A stretch of 55,776 nt of DNA, taken from Bordetella parapertussis (GTDB taxonomy: Bacteria > Pseudomonadota > Gammaproteobacteria > Burkholderiales > SG8-41). The stretch is from assembly GCA_945864585.1 (NCBI GenBank), contig CAMBCF010000016.1:1-55776 (forward strand), written 5' to 3'. The position numbers and the translations under genes were made by a program. Below, in pieces: positions 24,299 through 34,860 of the stretch. The notes beneath the pieces were generated by a model, which worked only from the letters and a program-made list of their open reading frames with translations, had not been told where the DNA came from and made no database searches. Every line of letters starts with the position of its first letter. Positions within the stretch are counted from its first letter, which is position 1.

Positions 24299-24576
24299 TG
24301 AGCACACTTCGCTTCGAATGGGATGACCGGAAGGCGGCAGCTAATCTGAAAAAGCACAGAATTGGCTTCGACGAAGCCAAATCTGTCTTCTTCGATGAAC
24401 GTGCCAAGCTGATCGATGATCCAGATCATTCCGATGACGAAGATCGCTTTGTTTTACTTGGAATGAGCAGCGTGCTTCGATTGCTGCTCGTTTGCCACTG
24501 TTACCGAAGTCAAGGTAATGTCATTCGAATCATCTCCGCGCGCAAGGCAATTTCCAGGGAATCAAAATCTTACTGA
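24298..24576 (+). CDS. brnT: BrnT-family ribonuclease toxin
   Basis: A 92-residue toxin with the BrnT (DUF497) signature: FEWDDRKAAANLKKHRIGFD, EAKSVFFDERAKLIDDPDHS, DEDRFVLLGMSSVLRLLLVC and IRIISARKAISRESKSY. These toxins have a RelE-like fold and cleave RNA; the cognate antitoxin BrnA is encoded 13 bases downstream. All conserved segments, including the N-terminal FEWDxxKAxxNxxKH, are intact. GC content is lower than that of its neighbours, which fits a module acquired by transfer. Translation start ATG 24298 is at the palindromic operator and lacks a ribosome-binding site. Confidence 0.92.
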   Translation: MSTLRFEWDDRKAAANLKKHRIGFDEAKSVFFDERAKLIDDPDHSDDEDRFVLLGMSSVLRLLLVCHCYRSQGNVIRIISARKAISRESKSY

Positions 24577-24589
24577 TCGGGTACCCCAT

Positions 24590-24799
24590 ATGCGCAAAGA
24601 ATACGATTTCTCCAATGCACGAAAAAATCCATACGCATCGCAACTGAAAAAGCAAATCACGATTCGTCTTGACGAAGATTCCATCATGTATTTCAAGGCA
24701 ATCTCTGAGGAGGTTGGTGTTCCGTACCAAAGCCTTATCAATCTCTATTTGCGAGACTGCGCCATGTCGCAGCGCAAACTGAATCTCAATTGGAAGTGA
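24590..24799 (+). CDS. brnA: BrnA-family antitoxin
   Basis: A 69-residue antitoxin. I chose ATG 24590 (MRKEYDFSNARKNPYA) because this is the typical BrnA opening (DFSNARKNPY); the frame is open further upstream inside brnT but lacks family character. Residues 18-60 (LKKQITIRLDEDSIMYFKAI, SEEVGVPYQSLINLYLRDCA) form a ribbon-helix-helix DNA-binding domain that dimerises, represses the operon and neutralises BrnT. The toxin-first gene order is the rule for brnTA. The pair appears functional. Confidence 0.9.
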   Translation: MRKEYDFSNARKNPYASQLKKQITIRLDEDSIMYFKAISEEVGVPYQSLINLYLRDCAMSQRKLNLNWK

Positions 24800-24906
24800 G
24801 CGTCCTCGTTGTTGCAGAGGTCTAACGTGTAGGATGCGATGCCATCGCAGAATGGGCCTGCCATTTCAGTCCCGCATCTGAGAATCACGCGCACACGGTA
24901 AACGTC

Positions 24907-25467
24907 TTGCACCGCTACAAACGTCTAATTGCGGTAATCCTTTTCCTTGCTCTGTTGTGGGCCGTGTTCGAGCTTGCCGGACTGCGCGATCACTTCAGCC
25001 TTGCATTCTTGCAACAGCAGATTCAGGAAAACCGCATCACCGGCCTGCTGGTTTTTGTCGCGCTGTTTGCACTGGGCAACCTGATTCAAATCCCCGGCTG
25101 GATATTTCTGGCCGCCGCGGTGCTGACGCTGGGGAAAATCTGGGGCGGCGTGGCCACTTATTTCGCCGCCAGTATTTCGTGCGTGGTGACGTTCCTGACC
25201 ATCCGCCTGGTCGGCGGCGATGCGCTGCAGCAGTTGAAAAGTAAAATCGCCATGCGGATTCTCGGCCAGCTTGATACGCATCCGGTCAAAAGTATCGTGC
25301 TGTTGCGGGTATTGTTCCAAACCATGCCCGCGCTCAATTACGCGCTGGCGATGTCGGGCATCCGCTTCCGGCAATACCTGGCGGGCACGCTGCTGGGCTT
25401 GCCGTTGCCGATAGCTTTGTATTGCCTGTTTTTTGACTACTTGGCGCAAGCGCTGAAAATACTTTAG
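24907..25467 (+). CDS. VTT-domain (TVP38/TMEM64, DedA-like) membrane protein
   Basis: A 186-residue inner-membrane protein with about five helices: RLIAVILFLALLWAVFEL at the N-terminus, then GLLVFVALFALGNLIQIPGW, GGVATYFAASISCVVTFLTI, and a C-terminal pair (GTLLGLPLPIALYCLFFDYL). The loop IPGWIFLAAAVLTLGKIWGG and the RVLFQTMPALNYALAMSGIRF segment (re-entrant region) are those of the VTT family, proposed to move lipids or proton-coupled substrates. The start is uncertain: TTG 24907 is the only suitable start codon and has no clear ribosome-binding site. It precedes a luciferase-like gene by 34 bases on the same strand. Confidence 0.85.
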   Translation: MHRYKRLIAVILFLALLWAVFELAGLRDHFSLAFLQQQIQENRITGLLVFVALFALGNLIQIPGWIFLAAAVLTLGKIWGGVATYFAASISCVVTFLTIRLVGGDALQQLKSKIAMRILGQLDTHPVKSIVLLRVLFQTMPALNYALAMSGIRFRQYLAGTLLGLPLPIALYCLFFDYLAQALKIL

Positions 25468-25501
25468 TGTGTGAGCTTGACCGACCCTATGGAGTGACAT
25501 C

Positions 25502-26362
25502 ATGCAACTCAACGCAATATTTCCGACGCGCGATATCGGCACCGATCCCGCCAAAATACGCGACTGGGCGCAGGCAGCGGAGGATCTCGGTTATGCCTAT
25601 ATCGAGGTGCCCGATCACGTGTTCGGGGCCGCCGCCAGGGAGGGTTGGACGCCGGTTTACAACGAACGGGATCCTTTCCACGAAACCTTCGTGATACTGG
25701 GTTTCCTTGCCGCAGTCACCAAGCGCATCCGGCTGTCGAGCGGCATTCTCATTTCACCGCAGCGCCAAACCGGACTCATCGCCAAGCAGGCGGCCGAAGT
25801 TGATCTGCTGAGCGGTGGCCGCCTCAGGCTTGGCCTCGGCGTCGGCTGGAACCACGTCGAGTACGAGGCGCTCGGCGCCGACTGGAAAACGCGAGGCGCG
25901 CGGCAGGCGGAACAGATCGAGGTGTTGCGCCGGCTGTGGTCCGGGGAGGTGGTCAACTATGAAGGCCGCTTCCATAATCTAAAAGGGGTCAACATCGTGC
26001 CGCCTCCGGTGCAGCGGCCGATTCCGATTTGGGTGGGCGGTTCGTCGGATGCCGTGGTGAAACGCGCGGCGCGGCTCGCCGATGGCTGGATGCCGATCCT
26101 CGCGCCGGATGCGCAGGCTGAGCAGAAGCTTGCAATGTTGCGCGCGGAAATCAGCAGTCATGGCCGCGACCCGGCGAAGTTCGGCATTGAGGGCTGGCTG
26201 CGCATGCATGACGCAGACCCGCAACAGTGGGCCGCAGCGGCTGAGGGCTGGCGCCGGCTCGGCGCCGACCTGGTGATGCTTTATCCGATGTATCGCATGC
26301 CGAAGTTCGAGGATCAGATTACAACTCTGCGCCGGTTCAAGGAAGTGGCGAGCGGATCGTAG
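25502..26362 (+). CDS. LLM-class (luciferase-like) flavin/F420-dependent oxidoreductase
   Basis: A 286-residue TIM-barrel enzyme. GGAG before ATG 25502 supports the start. Landmarks are the N-terminal strand (MQLNAIFPTRDIG), DLGYAYIEVPDHVFG, the IRLSSGILISPQRQTGLIAK strand with KQAAEVDLLSGGRLRLGLGVGW (flavin-binding segment), and PIPIWVGGSSDAVVKRAARL. Bacterial members use FMNH2 or F420; betaproteobacteria lack the usual F420 pathway in most cases, so a flavin-dependent mono-oxygenase is as likely as the F420-dependent type suggested by close sequence style. No flavin reductase is adjacent. Substrate unknown. Confidence 0.88.
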   Translation: MQLNAIFPTRDIGTDPAKIRDWAQAAEDLGYAYIEVPDHVFGAAAREGWTPVYNERDPFHETFVILGFLAAVTKRIRLSSGILISPQRQTGLIAKQAAEVDLLSGGRLRLGLGVGWNHVEYEALGADWKTRGARQAEQIEVLRRLWSGEVVNYEGRFHNLKGVNIVPPPVQRPIPIWVGGSSDAVVKRAARLADGWMPILAPDAQAEQKLAMLRAEISSHGRDPAKFGIEGWLRMHDADPQQWAAAAEGWRRLGADLVMLYPMYRMPKFEDQITTLRRFKEVASGS

Positions 26363-26403
26363 AGCGGCGGAAAATCGAAAGGCGGCGGATAGGGGCTATC
26401 TGC

Positions 26404-26541
26404 TTAAACCAGCGTGACCAGGTGTCGGGCGGTGGCGCCTTTGACGGCAGCGAGCGCAATGCCTGAATCGAAGGTAACAAGGCGGCCGCCATGCTGGAGC
26501 GCCAACGCGAGCAGGACATTGACGTCGAACAGCGCACACAT
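26404..26541 (-). pseudogene. VapC-type PIN toxin remnant with a large internal deletion
   Basis: The reverse-strand frame from ATG 26541-26539 to TAA 26406-26404 encodes 45 residues: the start reads MCALFDVNVLLAL, the N-terminal strand of a PIN domain with its first metal-binding Asp, and it passes directly into LQHGGRLVTFDSGIALAAVK then GATARHLVTLV, which is the C-terminal part of such toxins. Roughly 90 central residues, including the other acidic ligands, are missing, so it cannot be an active RNase. The join is in frame. An antitoxin-like tail precedes it on the same strand. Confidence 0.65.
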
Positions 26542-26548
26542 TCAGCGC

Positions 26549-26641
26549 CTAGTATTCGCCGTCTTCGCGCAATTTATTGATTAACGCGTTGATGTAACAG
26601 TTTGTTTCAGGTTGTGAGTTAAAAATCCTGAATGCGTTATC
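26549..26641 (-). pseudogene. Antitoxin-like C-terminal tail upstream of the VapC remnant
   Basis: A frame ending at TAG 26551-26549 encodes about 30 residues after an upstream stop: DNAFRIFNSQPETNCYINAL then INKLREDGEY. There is no start codon. Its place, 7 bases before the PIN remnant ATG and on the same strand, is that of an antitoxin in a vapBC-type operon, and the acidic helix NALINKLREDGEY reads like an antitoxin C-terminus. The identity of the fold is not certain. Together they make the stretch 26363-26755 a decayed toxin-antitoxin locus with no other gene. Confidence 0.4.
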
Positions 26642-26755
26642 CTACGTACCAGGTGTGCCGGTGCGGGCTGGCGAGGCGCTATCAATTACTCGTCCGCAAG
26701 CCATTTCCCAGCTCGTGACCCAACTGTGACCAAGTAAGCAAAGATTCCGAATCCG

Positions 26756-28330
26756 ATGTCTAAATTATCAAGGTGGCTGTTAGGGCTGGCGGGTGTGGCG
26801 GCGCTCGGCGGCGGTGGTTATTGGGGCTACCAGAAATGGCAGGCATCGAATGAACCGGCGGCGGTTGCCAAGGGCGACGCCAAGGCAGACCCTGCCGCGC
26901 CCGGTAAAGATGGAAAAGATGGAAAAGGCGGCAAAGGCGCAGGCAAGGGCGGCAGGGGAACGCCCGCGCCGGTGGCTACTGCGTTTGCGCGCTCCGGCAA
27001 CGTCAACATTTTCCTTAACGGCCTCGGCACGGTGACACCGTTGCGCACGGTGACGGTGCGCAGCCGCGTCGACGGTCAGTTGATGCGTGTGTTGTTCAAG
27101 GAAGGGCAATCCGTCAAGGAAGGCGACCTGCTCGCTGAAATTGACCCGCGCGCGTACCAGGCGCAATTGCTGCAGGCGCAAGGGCAGATGCAGCGCGATC
27201 AGGCCTTACTCGCTAATGCGCGTGTGGATCTCGAACGTTATCGCACGCTGCTCAAGCAGGATTCCATTGCGGAGCAGCAGGTGAGCAGTCAGGAGGCGCT
27301 GGTGCGCCAATTCGAGGGCACAGTCAAGATCGATCAGGGGCAGGTGGATAACGCGCGCCTGCAGCTGAGCTACGCGCGCATTACCGCGCCGATACCCGGT
27401 GAATTGGGCTTGCGCCTGGTGGATCAGGGCAATATCGTGCGCGCAGGCGATGCCACCGGCATCGTGGTGATTACGCAGTTAAAACCGATCACCGTGCTGT
27501 TCACCATTCCACAGGACAATCTGCAGGCGGTGCTGGTGCGCCGGCGCACCGGCGAAAAAATTCCGGTTGAGATTTATGACCGCGAACAAAAAACGCGGCT
27601 GGCCCGCGGCGTGCTGCTGACCATCGATAATCAAATCGATACCAGCACCGGCACGGTGCGTCTGAAGGCGCAAGTGTCGAATGATGAAGGCTTGCTGTTC
27701 CCGAATCAATTCGTCAACGTGCGCATGCTGGTCGATACGCGCGAAGACGCCATCACCGTGCCCAGCGCCGCCATCCAGCGCGGCGCGCAGGGTATTTTTG
27801 TCTACGTGGTGAGCGAGGATTTGACGGTGTCGATGCGCCCGGTGAAAACCGGCGTGGTTGAAGGCAACCGCATCCTCATTGAAACCGGCGTCAAGGCGGG
27901 AGAGCGCGTGGTGACGGACGGCATGGACCGGCTGCGTGACGGCATGAAAGTCGAACTCGCCAGTCGCGAAAGCGCGGGCAAAGGCGACGGCAAAGGCAAG
28001 GGCGGCGGCAAAAAAGGCGGGCGGCGCGCTGCGGCCGAAGCCGAGGCCGCGGCAGCAGCGGCGAAGGGCGACGATGGCAAAGGCGGCGCGGCGAAATCCG
28101 ATGCACCCAAGGGTGAAACGGCAAAGGGTGAAAAAAGCGATGCGATGAGCAACGACGCACCGAAGAAAGATGCGCCGCGCGGCGATAGACCCAAGCGTGA
28201 CAAAGGTGCGGTCGAGGGCGTACCGGCTGAAGCGGCAAAGGCTGCCGCTACGGACGCGCCACCAAGCGACGGCGAGCCGCGCAAAAAGGGCAAAGGCAAC
28301 TGGGGCAAGAAGGAACAGGCGAATGAGTAA
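26756..28330 (+). CDS. mdtA: MdtA-like RND efflux periplasmic adaptor
   Basis: A 524-residue membrane-fusion protein that links the inner-membrane RND pump to the outer-membrane channel. The N-terminal anchor ([20 protein letters not shown]) is followed by a Lys/Gly/Ala-rich linker and then the canonical modules: barrel-sandwich [20 protein letters not shown] and [19 protein letters not shown], a coiled-coil hairpin ([20 protein letters not shown]), then [20 protein letters not shown], beta-barrel and membrane-proximal domains with INPD-free [20 protein letters not shown]. From about residue 405 to the end there is a ~115-residue low-complexity tail rich in Lys, Gly and Ala that is not normal for MdtA. 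First gene of the mdtABC-oprM operon. Confidence 0.9.
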   Translation: MSKLSRWLLGLAGVAALGGGGYWGYQKWQASNEPAAVAKGDAKADPAAPGKDGKDGKGGKGAGKGGRGTPAPVATAFARSGNVNIFLNGLGTVTPLRTVTVRSRVDGQLMRVLFKEGQSVKEGDLLAEIDPRAYQAQLLQAQGQMQRDQALLANARVDLERYRTLLKQDSIAEQQVSSQEALVRQFEGTVKIDQGQVDNARLQLSYARITAPIPGELGLRLVDQGNIVRAGDATGIVVITQLKPITVLFTIPQDNLQAVLVRRRTGEKIPVEIYDREQKTRLARGVLLTIDNQIDTSTGTVRLKAQVSNDEGLLFPNQFVNVRMLVDTREDAITVPSAAIQRGAQGIFVYVVSEDLTVSMRPVKTGVVEGNRILIETGVKAGERVVTDGMDRLRDGMKVELASRESAGKGDGKGKGGGKKGGRRAAAEAEAAAAAAKGDDGKGGAAKSDAPKGETAKGEKSDAMSNDAPKKDAPRGDRPKRDKGAVEGVPAEAAKAAATDAPPSDGEPRKKGKGNWGKKEQANE

Positions 28331-28370
28331 TCTGGAGGTAATTGTTCAGCGTGAACTGCAAAATCAACAG

Positions 28371-28506
28371 CTTCCCTCACCCCTGGCCGGCTCCGCCCCC
28401 CTCGCTGCGCTCTCACCGGAGGGAGAGGGGGACGACCCTCGCCCTTCGGGACAAGGGAACACTTGCAGCGGAGCAGAGGGTGGCGCGCAGCGCCGGGTGA
28501 GGGAGG
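28371..28506. repeat. Composite palindromic repeat between mdtA and mdtB
   Basis: Opens CTTCCCTCACCCCTGGCCGG and closes GGCGCGCAGCGCCGGGTGAG, with internal GGGACAAGGGAACACTTGCA followed by GCGGAGCAGAGGG (28448-28480). The latter matches 30 of 33 bases in the hrpA-internal repeat at 42989-43021, and the segment around CCCCCTCGCTGCGCTCTC (28398-28413) is shared, inverted, with the pbpC-internal repeat. It fills most of the 315-base gap before mdtB; no gene is seen there. Confidence 0.85.
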
Positions 28507-28645
28507 TTTTTGACTTTTCGTTCGCCCTGAATGGTTACGATTTAAATTCCATGCGACCTGCGACATTTTCGTTTGGCAGCGCTTACGCTATCGTGATCCC
28601 GGTTATGGATTTTCTTTGCGTTAATAATGCATTGGGGGTTTTCGC

Positions 28646-31600
28646 ATGAACCTCTCACGCCTGTTCATCGAGCGGCCGGTAGCAACATCGCTGATGATGG
28701 TGGCGATATTGCTGTCCGGCATCATCGCCTACCGCCTGCTGGCGTTGTCGGCGTTGCCACAGGTGGATTACCCGACGATACAGGTGGTGACGTTTTATCC
28801 GGGGGCGAGCCCCGAGGTTACAGCCTCGTCAATCACAGCGCCCCTGCAGCGTCAGTTTGGGCAGATGCCGGGCTTAAAGCAGATGTCGTCCACCAGTTCT
28901 GGTGGCGCTTCGGTGGTGACGCTGCAATTCAATCTTGAGCTGGAGCTCGACGTGGCCGTGCAGAGCGTGCAGGCGGCGATCAACGCCGGCGCCAATCTGC
29001 TGCCTGCCGATTTGCCGGCGCCGCCGGTCTACAGCAAAGTCAATCCGGCGGACGCGCCGATATTGACGCTCGGCATTTCGTCAAAATCGCTGCCGATGAC
29101 GCAGGTGCAGAATCTCGCCGACACGCGCGTGGCGCAAAAAATTTCGCAAATGTCCGGCGTGGGTCTGGTCACGCTGTCGGGCGGGCAGCGTCCGGCGGTG
29201 CGCGTGCAGGCCAACCCGCACGCGCTGGCGTCGAACAATCTGAGCATGGAGGATGTGCGCACGGCGATCGCCGCGGCCAACGTCAACGCGGCCAAGGGCA
29301 GTTTTGACGGCCCCGAGCGCGCTTACACCATCGACGCCAATGATCAGCTGCAATCGGCGGCGGAATACAAAAAGGTGGTGGTCGCCTTTCGCAACGGCGC
29401 GCCGCTGCATCTGTCGGATGTCGCTGATGTGATTGAAGACGCCGAGAACACGCGGCTGGCGGCGTGGATGAACGATACACCCGCGATCATCATGAACATC
29501 CAGCGCCAGCCGGGCGCCAACGTAATTGAAGTGGTGGACCGCATCAAGGCGCTGCTGCCGCAACTGCAGGGTGCATTGCCGGCATCGGTGGATATTCAGG
29601 TGCTCACCGACCGCACCGTGACCATACGCGCGTCGGTCAAAGATGTGCAGTTTGATCTGTTGCTGGCGGTGGCGCTGGTGGTGATGGTGATTTTTCTGTT
29701 TCTGCGCAACGTGGCGGCGACGATTATCCCCAGCGTGGCGGTGCCGCTGTCGCTGGTAGGCACCTTCGGCGTAATGTATCTCGCGGGATTTTCGATCAAC
29801 AATCTGACACTGATGGCGCTCACCATCGCCACCGGCTTCGTGGTCGATGACGCAATTGTGATGATCGAAAACATCAATCGCTATATCGAAAAAGGCGACT
29901 CGCCGATGGAGGCGGCGTTAAAGGGTTCCAAGCAGATCGGCTTTACTATCATCTCGCTGACCATATCCCTGATCGCGGTGCTGATACCGCTGTTGTTCAT
30001 GGGCGACGTGGTGGGCCGCCTGTTCCGTGAATTCGCGATCACGCTGGCGGTGGCGATTTTGATTTCCGCGGTGGTGTCGCTGACACTGACGCCGATGATG
30101 TGCGCGCGGCTGCTGCATCACACGCCGGTCGCCGAGCAAACAACGTTTTATCGTGTGACCGGTCAGTGGTTTGATGCCATCATCGCGCAGTATGGGCGCA
30201 TGCTGACTTGGGTGCTGGCGCGTCAGGGCCTGACGCTGCTCGTCTTCATCGGCACGATGGCATTGGCGGTTGTATTGTATGTATCTGTTTCCAAAGGGTT
30301 TTTTCCGAATCAGGACACAGGGGTTATTCAGGGTATTTCCGAAGCGCCGCAAACGGTGTCGTTTGCCGCGATGTCAGAACGCCAGGAGTCGCTGGCGAAA
30401 GTGTTGCTCACCGACCCGGCGGTGGAAAGCGTCTCGTCGTTCATCGGTGTTGACGGCCAGAACACCACGCTCAACAGTGGGCGCATGCTGATTAACCTGA
30501 AACCGCACGCGCAGCGTCCGGCAGCCAGCGTGGTGATGCGCCGGCTGCAGGAGCGCGCCTCGCACCTGGCCGGCATCACGCTCTATATGCAGCCGGTGCA
30601 GGATCTCACTATCGAAGATCGCGTCAGCCGCACGCAGTATCAATTTACGCTTGATACCGCGAAGCTGGAAGACCTCACGCTGTGGACACCGCGCGTGGTG
30701 GAGCGCCTGTCGCGACTGCCGCAGTTAAGCGACGTGGCGAGCGACTTGCAGAACGAGGGCTTGCAGGCTTATCTGGAGATAGACCGCGATACCGCAGGGC
30801 GGCTCGGTGTCACACCGGCTTCGATCAACACCGCGCTCTACAATGCCTTCGGCCAGCGGCTGATTTCAACCATCTTCACGCAGACCAGCCAGTACCGTGT
30901 GGTGCTCGAAGTAAAACCCGAATATCGCGTGGGACCGGCGGCGCTCACCGAGATTTATGTGCCCACATCCAATGGCACGCAAATACGCCTGAGCGAAGTC
31001 ACGCGGCTGGTCGAAAAACCGGGGACGCTGGCGATCAATCAAATCGCGCAGTTTCCGTCGGCCACGGTATCGTTTAATTTAGCGCCCGGCGTGGCGTTGG
31101 GCGACGCGGTAAAAGCGATTGAATCCGCCGAGCGCGAACTGGCGCTGCCCGCCAGCATACGCACCAGTTTTCAGGGCGCGGCACTGGCGTTTCGCGCCTC
31201 GCTCACCGATACGCTGCTGCTGATACTGGCCGCCATTGTCACCATGTACATCGTGCTGGGAGTACTCTACGAGAGTTATATTCATCCGGTGACGATACTC
31301 TCCACGCTGCCCTCGGCGGGTGTGGGCGCGCTGCTGGCGCTGCTGATGGCGCGCTTGGATCTGGGCATCATCGGCATCATCGGTATTATTCTGTTGATCG
31401 GCATCGTGAAAAAAAACGCGATCATGATGATCGACTTCGCGCTCGATGCCGAGCGTTATGAAGGAAAAACGCCGCGCGAGGCGATCTACCAGGCGTGCCT
31501 GCTGCGCTTTCGGCCGATCATGATGACGACGATGTGCGCCCTGCTCGGCGCGCTACCGTTGATGATCGGCACCGGTGTGGGCTCGGAATTACGTTACCCG

Positions 31601-31756
31601 CTGGGCGTTACCATGGTGGGCGGCTTGATCGTAAGCCAGATACTCACGTTGTTTACCACACCGGTGATTTATCTCGTATTTGACCGTCTGTCGCGGCGCG
31701 CGCGCGGTGAAGCGGTTGATAGCGTAGCGGTTGCAGCGGAACGCACGCCGTCATGA
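28646..31756 (+). CDS. mdtB: MdtB-like RND efflux permease
   Basis: A 1036-residue resistance-nodulation-division pump with 12 membrane helices and two large periplasmic loops. It follows E. coli MdtB closely from memory: [60 protein letters not shown], and the proton-relay helix [20 protein letters not shown] with its two Asp residues. In E. coli, MdtB and MdtC form a heterotrimer that exports novobiocin, bile salts and other drugs; the same is likely here. GGGGG at 28633-28637 lies before ATG 28646. It is translationally coupled to mdtC (stop and start overlap by 4 bases). Confidence 0.95.
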   Translation: MNLSRLFIERPVATSLMMVAILLSGIIAYRLLALSALPQVDYPTIQVVTFYPGASPEVTASSITAPLQRQFGQMPGLKQMSSTSSGGASVVTLQFNLELELDVAVQSVQAAINAGANLLPADLPAPPVYSKVNPADAPILTLGISSKSLPMTQVQNLADTRVAQKISQMSGVGLVTLSGGQRPAVRVQANPHALASNNLSMEDVRTAIAAANVNAAKGSFDGPERAYTIDANDQLQSAAEYKKVVVAFRNGAPLHLSDVADVIEDAENTRLAAWMNDTPAIIMNIQRQPGANVIEVVDRIKALLPQLQGALPASVDIQVLTDRTVTIRASVKDVQFDLLLAVALVVMVIFLFLRNVAATIIPSVAVPLSLVGTFGVMYLAGFSINNLTLMALTIATGFVVDDAIVMIENINRYIEKGDSPMEAALKGSKQIGFTIISLTISLIAVLIPLLFMGDVVGRLFREFAITLAVAILISAVVSLTLTPMMCARLLHHTPVAEQTTFYRVTGQWFDAIIAQYGRMLTWVLARQGLTLLVFIGTMALAVVLYVSVSKGFFPNQDTGVIQGISEAPQTVSFAAMSERQESLAKVLLTDPAVESVSSFIGVDGQNTTLNSGRMLINLKPHAQRPAASVVMRRLQERASHLAGITLYMQPVQDLTIEDRVSRTQYQFTLDTAKLEDLTLWTPRVVERLSRLPQLSDVASDLQNEGLQAYLEIDRDTAGRLGVTPASINTALYNAFGQRLISTIFTQTSQYRVVLEVKPEYRVGPAALTEIYVPTSNGTQIRLSEVTRLVEKPGTLAINQIAQFPSATVSFNLAPGVALGDAVKAIESAERELALPASIRTSFQGAALAFRASLTDTLLLILAAIVTMYIVLGVLYESYIHPVTILSTLPSAGVGALLALLMARLDLGIIGIIGIILLIGIVKKNAIMMIDFALDAERYEGKTPREAIYQACLLRFRPIMMTTMCALLGALPLMIGTGVGSELRYPLGVTMVGGLIVSQILTLFTTPVIYLVFDRLSRRARGEAVDSVAVAAERTPS

Positions 31757-34700
31757 ACTTCGCTGAACCGTTCATCCGCCGTCCGGTTGCCACCACCCTG
31801 CTGACCATCGGTCTGGCGCTGGCGGGTGCGCTGTCGTTTAATCTGTTGCCGGTGTCGCCACTGCCGCAGGTGGATTTTCCGACCATCTCGGTGCAGGCGT
31901 CGCTGCCCGGCGCCAGCCCGGAGACGATGGCGGCAACGGTGGCCACACCGCTGGAGCGCGCGCTGGGCAAGATCGCCGGCGTCACCGAGATTACCTCATC
32001 GAGTTCGCTCGGCAATACGCGCGTCACGCTGCAATTCGAGTTGAGCCGCAATATCGATGGCGCTGCGCGCGACGTGCAGGCGGCAATCAACGCTTCACGT
32101 TCCGAGCTGCCCACCAGCCTGCCGCGCAACCCAGTCTATCGCAAGGTGAATCCGGCGGATGCGCCGATCATGATACTGGCGCTCACCTCCGATACCTACG
32201 ACCGCGGACAAATGTATGACGCGGCTTCGACCCTGGTCGCGGAGAAGTTATCGCAGGTAAAAGGCGTGGGACAGGTGACGGTCGCCGGCAGCGCGCTGCC
32301 GGCGGTGCGTGTGGAACTCAATCCCACCGCGTTGAACAAATACGCCATCGGTTTTGAAGAAGTGCGCGCCGCCATTATTGCAACCAACGCCAACCGGCCC
32401 AAGGGCGTGGTCGAAGAGGGCGACAAGCAGTGGCAGATTTACGCCAACGATCAGGCGCGCACTGCGGCTGAATATGTCCCGCTGATCGTGGCGTATCGCG
32501 GCGGCGCGGCAGTGCGTCTGGGTGAGGTGGCCGAGGTGGTGGATTCGGTGCAGGATTTACGCAACGCCGGCATTTCCAACGGCAAACCGGCGGTGCTGGT
32601 GCTGCTCTACCGGCAGCCCGGCGCCAACATCATCGAAACCGCCGACCGCGTGCGCGCGGTGATGCCGCAATTGGCGGCCGCGCTGCCGGGGGCCATCGAC
32701 ATGAATGTGGTGATGGAGCGCACCACCACCATCCGCGCCTCGTTGAACGAAATTGAGCGCACGCTGCTGATATCGATGGTGCTGGTGATCATGGTGGTGT
32801 TTATCTTTTTGCGTAACTGGCGCGCCACGCTGATTCCCAGCGTCGCCGTGCCGGTGTCGCTGATCGGTACTTTCAGTGTGATGTACCTGTGCGGCTTCAG
32901 TCTGAATAATCTGTCGCTGATGGCGCTGACGGTGGCGGCGGGGTTCGTGGTGGACGATGCCATCGTGGTGCTGGAGAACGTGTCGCGGCATATCGAAAAA
33001 GGGGCGACCCCTTTCGAAGCCGCTTTGCGCGGCGTGCAGGAGGTTGCGTTCACGGTAATCTCGATCAGCATTTCGTTGATCGCGGTGTTCATTCCGATAT
33101 TGATGATGGGCGGGATTATCGGACGCTTGTTCCGTGAATTCGCCGTTACCTTGTCGGTGGCGATCCTGATTTCATTGGTGATCTCACTCACCACCACGCC
33201 GATGATGTGTGCGCGTTTGCTCAAGCAACACGCTGACAAACCGGGGCGTGTGGCGGCGCGGGCCGAGGCGGTGTTCGCGTGGGTGCGGCGCGGCTATGAA
33301 CGCAGCTTGGGCTGGTCGCTGCGTCATTCGCTGCTGGTGATGCTGGTGCTGTTTGCCACCATCGCACTCAATGTTTACCTGTATATCATTGTGCCTAAAG
33401 GGTTTTTTCCGCAGCAGGATACCGGCCGCTTGACCGGTTCGTTACAGGCGGACCAGGCCAGCTCGTTTCAGGCGGTGCGCGTGAAGCTGGCGCAGTTCAT
33501 TGAAATCGTGCAAAGCGATCCGGCGGTGGCTAGCGTTACCGGATTTACCGGCGGCGGCCAGCGCAACGGCGGTTTCATGTTTATTTCGTTAAAGCCGCTC
33601 AAAGAGCGCGGCATTTCGGCAGATAAGGTCATCGCGCGGCTGCGGCCCAAACTCGGTGCGGTGGCGGGCGCCAATCTGTTTTTGAATCCGGTGCAGGATA
33701 TCCGTATCGGCGGGCGCCAAAGCAACACAGCGTATCAGTACACACTGCGCTCCGAAAACCTGGAAGACCTGCGGCGCTGGACGCCGCTCCTGCAGCGCGC
33801 GCTGCAGGAACTCCCGCAACTGGCGGATGTGAATTCCGATCAGCAGGTGCGCGGCCTGCAAACCACGCTTACCATCGACCGCGCAACCGCGGCGCGCATG
33901 GGCATCACTACCCGCGCGATAGATACCGCACTCAATCTCGCCTACGGGCAGGCGCAGGTGGCGACCATCTATTCGTCGGTCAATCAGTATCGCGTGGTGA
34001 TGGAAGTCGCCCCGCAGTACTGGCAGGGACCCGAAGCGCTCGACAAGCTGTATTTGCTGTCACCCACGCGCGGGCAGGTGCCGCTGTCGGCGGTGGCGCG
34101 TTATGAATTGACCAACACCGCACTCTCGGTGAATCATCAGGGTCAGTTCGCGGCGGCGACGATTTCGTTCAATCTGCCGGTGGGGGTATCGCTGTCCGAT
34201 GCGGTGACGGCAGTCAATGCGACGATGGCGCAGATTGGCGTGCCCGGCACGATCTACGGCAGTTTTCAGGGCACCGCGCGCACCTTTCAGGCTTCGCTCG
34301 ATAGCCAGCCGTGGCTGATACTGGCGGCGCTGATCACGGTGTATATCGTGCTCGGCATACTGTATGAGAGTTACATCCATCCGGTCACGATTATTTCAAC
34401 ACTGCCCTCGGCGGGCGTGGGCGCACTGCTGGCTTTGTGGCTGTTCAATACCGAGTTCAGCATTATCGCCATGATCGGCGTGATACTGCTGATCGGCATT
34501 GTTAAAAAGAATGCGATCATGATGATCGACTTTGCCATTGCTGCCGAGCGCGATAACAACATCGGTCCGCGTGAGGCGATTTATCAGGCGTGTGTGTTGC
34601 GTTTCCGCCCGATCATGATGACGACAATGGCAGCGTTGCTGGGCGCGATACCGCTCGCCATCGGCACCGGCGACGGCGCGGAACTGCGCCAGCCGCTGGG

Positions 34701-34860
34701 CATCGCCATCGTCGGCGGCCTGGTGATGAGCCAGTTGCTGACGCTCTACACCACGCCGGTGGTTTATCTCTACCTTGATCGTTTCCGCTTGTGGTGTTTG
34801 CAGTTGCGCGGCAAGCCGGCAGCGGGGATGGTGTTGCAAGCAGCGGAAGTGAGACAATGA
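31753..34860 (+). CDS. mdtC: MdtC-like RND efflux permease
   Basis: A 1035-residue RND permease matching Mdt[61 protein letters not shown], and the helix [20 protein letters not shown] with the paired Asp residues. It starts within the mdtB stop (ATGA at 31753-31756) and itself ends overlapping the channel gene (ATGA at 34857-34860), so all three are translated from one mRNA. The pairing of two different permeases in one operon is typical of mdtABC and distinguishes it from acrAB-type systems. No lesions seen. Confidence 0.95.
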   Translation: MNFAEPFIRRPVATTLLTIGLALAGALSFNLLPVSPLPQVDFPTISVQASLPGASPETMAATVATPLERALGKIAGVTEITSSSSLGNTRVTLQFELSRNIDGAARDVQAAINASRSELPTSLPRNPVYRKVNPADAPIMILALTSDTYDRGQMYDAASTLVAEKLSQVKGVGQVTVAGSALPAVRVELNPTALNKYAIGFEEVRAAIIATNANRPKGVVEEGDKQWQIYANDQARTAAEYVPLIVAYRGGAAVRLGEVAEVVDSVQDLRNAGISNGKPAVLVLLYRQPGANIIETADRVRAVMPQLAAALPGAIDMNVVMERTTTIRASLNEIERTLLISMVLVIMVVFIFLRNWRATLIPSVAVPVSLIGTFSVMYLCGFSLNNLSLMALTVAAGFVVDDAIVVLENVSRHIEKGATPFEAALRGVQEVAFTVISISISLIAVFIPILMMGGIIGRLFREFAVTLSVAILISLVISLTTTPMMCARLLKQHADKPGRVAARAEAVFAWVRRGYERSLGWSLRHSLLVMLVLFATIALNVYLYIIVPKGFFPQQDTGRLTGSLQADQASSFQAVRVKLAQFIEIVQSDPAVASVTGFTGGGQRNGGFMFISLKPLKERGISADKVIARLRPKLGAVAGANLFLNPVQDIRIGGRQSNTAYQYTLRSENLEDLRRWTPLLQRALQELPQLADVNSDQQVRGLQTTLTIDRATAARMGITTRAIDTALNLAYGQAQVATIYSSVNQYRVVMEVAPQYWQGPEALDKLYLLSPTRGQVPLSAVARYELTNTALSVNHQGQFAAATISFNLPVGVSLSDAVTAVNATMAQIGVPGTIYGSFQGTARTFQASLDSQPWLILAALITVYIVLGILYESYIHPVTIISTLPSAGVGALLALWLFNTEFSIIAMIGVILLIGIVKKNAIMMIDFAIAAERDNNIGPREAIYQACVLRFRPIMMTTMAALLGAIPLAIGTGDGAELRQPLGIAIVGGLVMSQLLTLYTTPVVYLYLDRFRLWCLQLRGKPAAGMVLQAAEVRQ

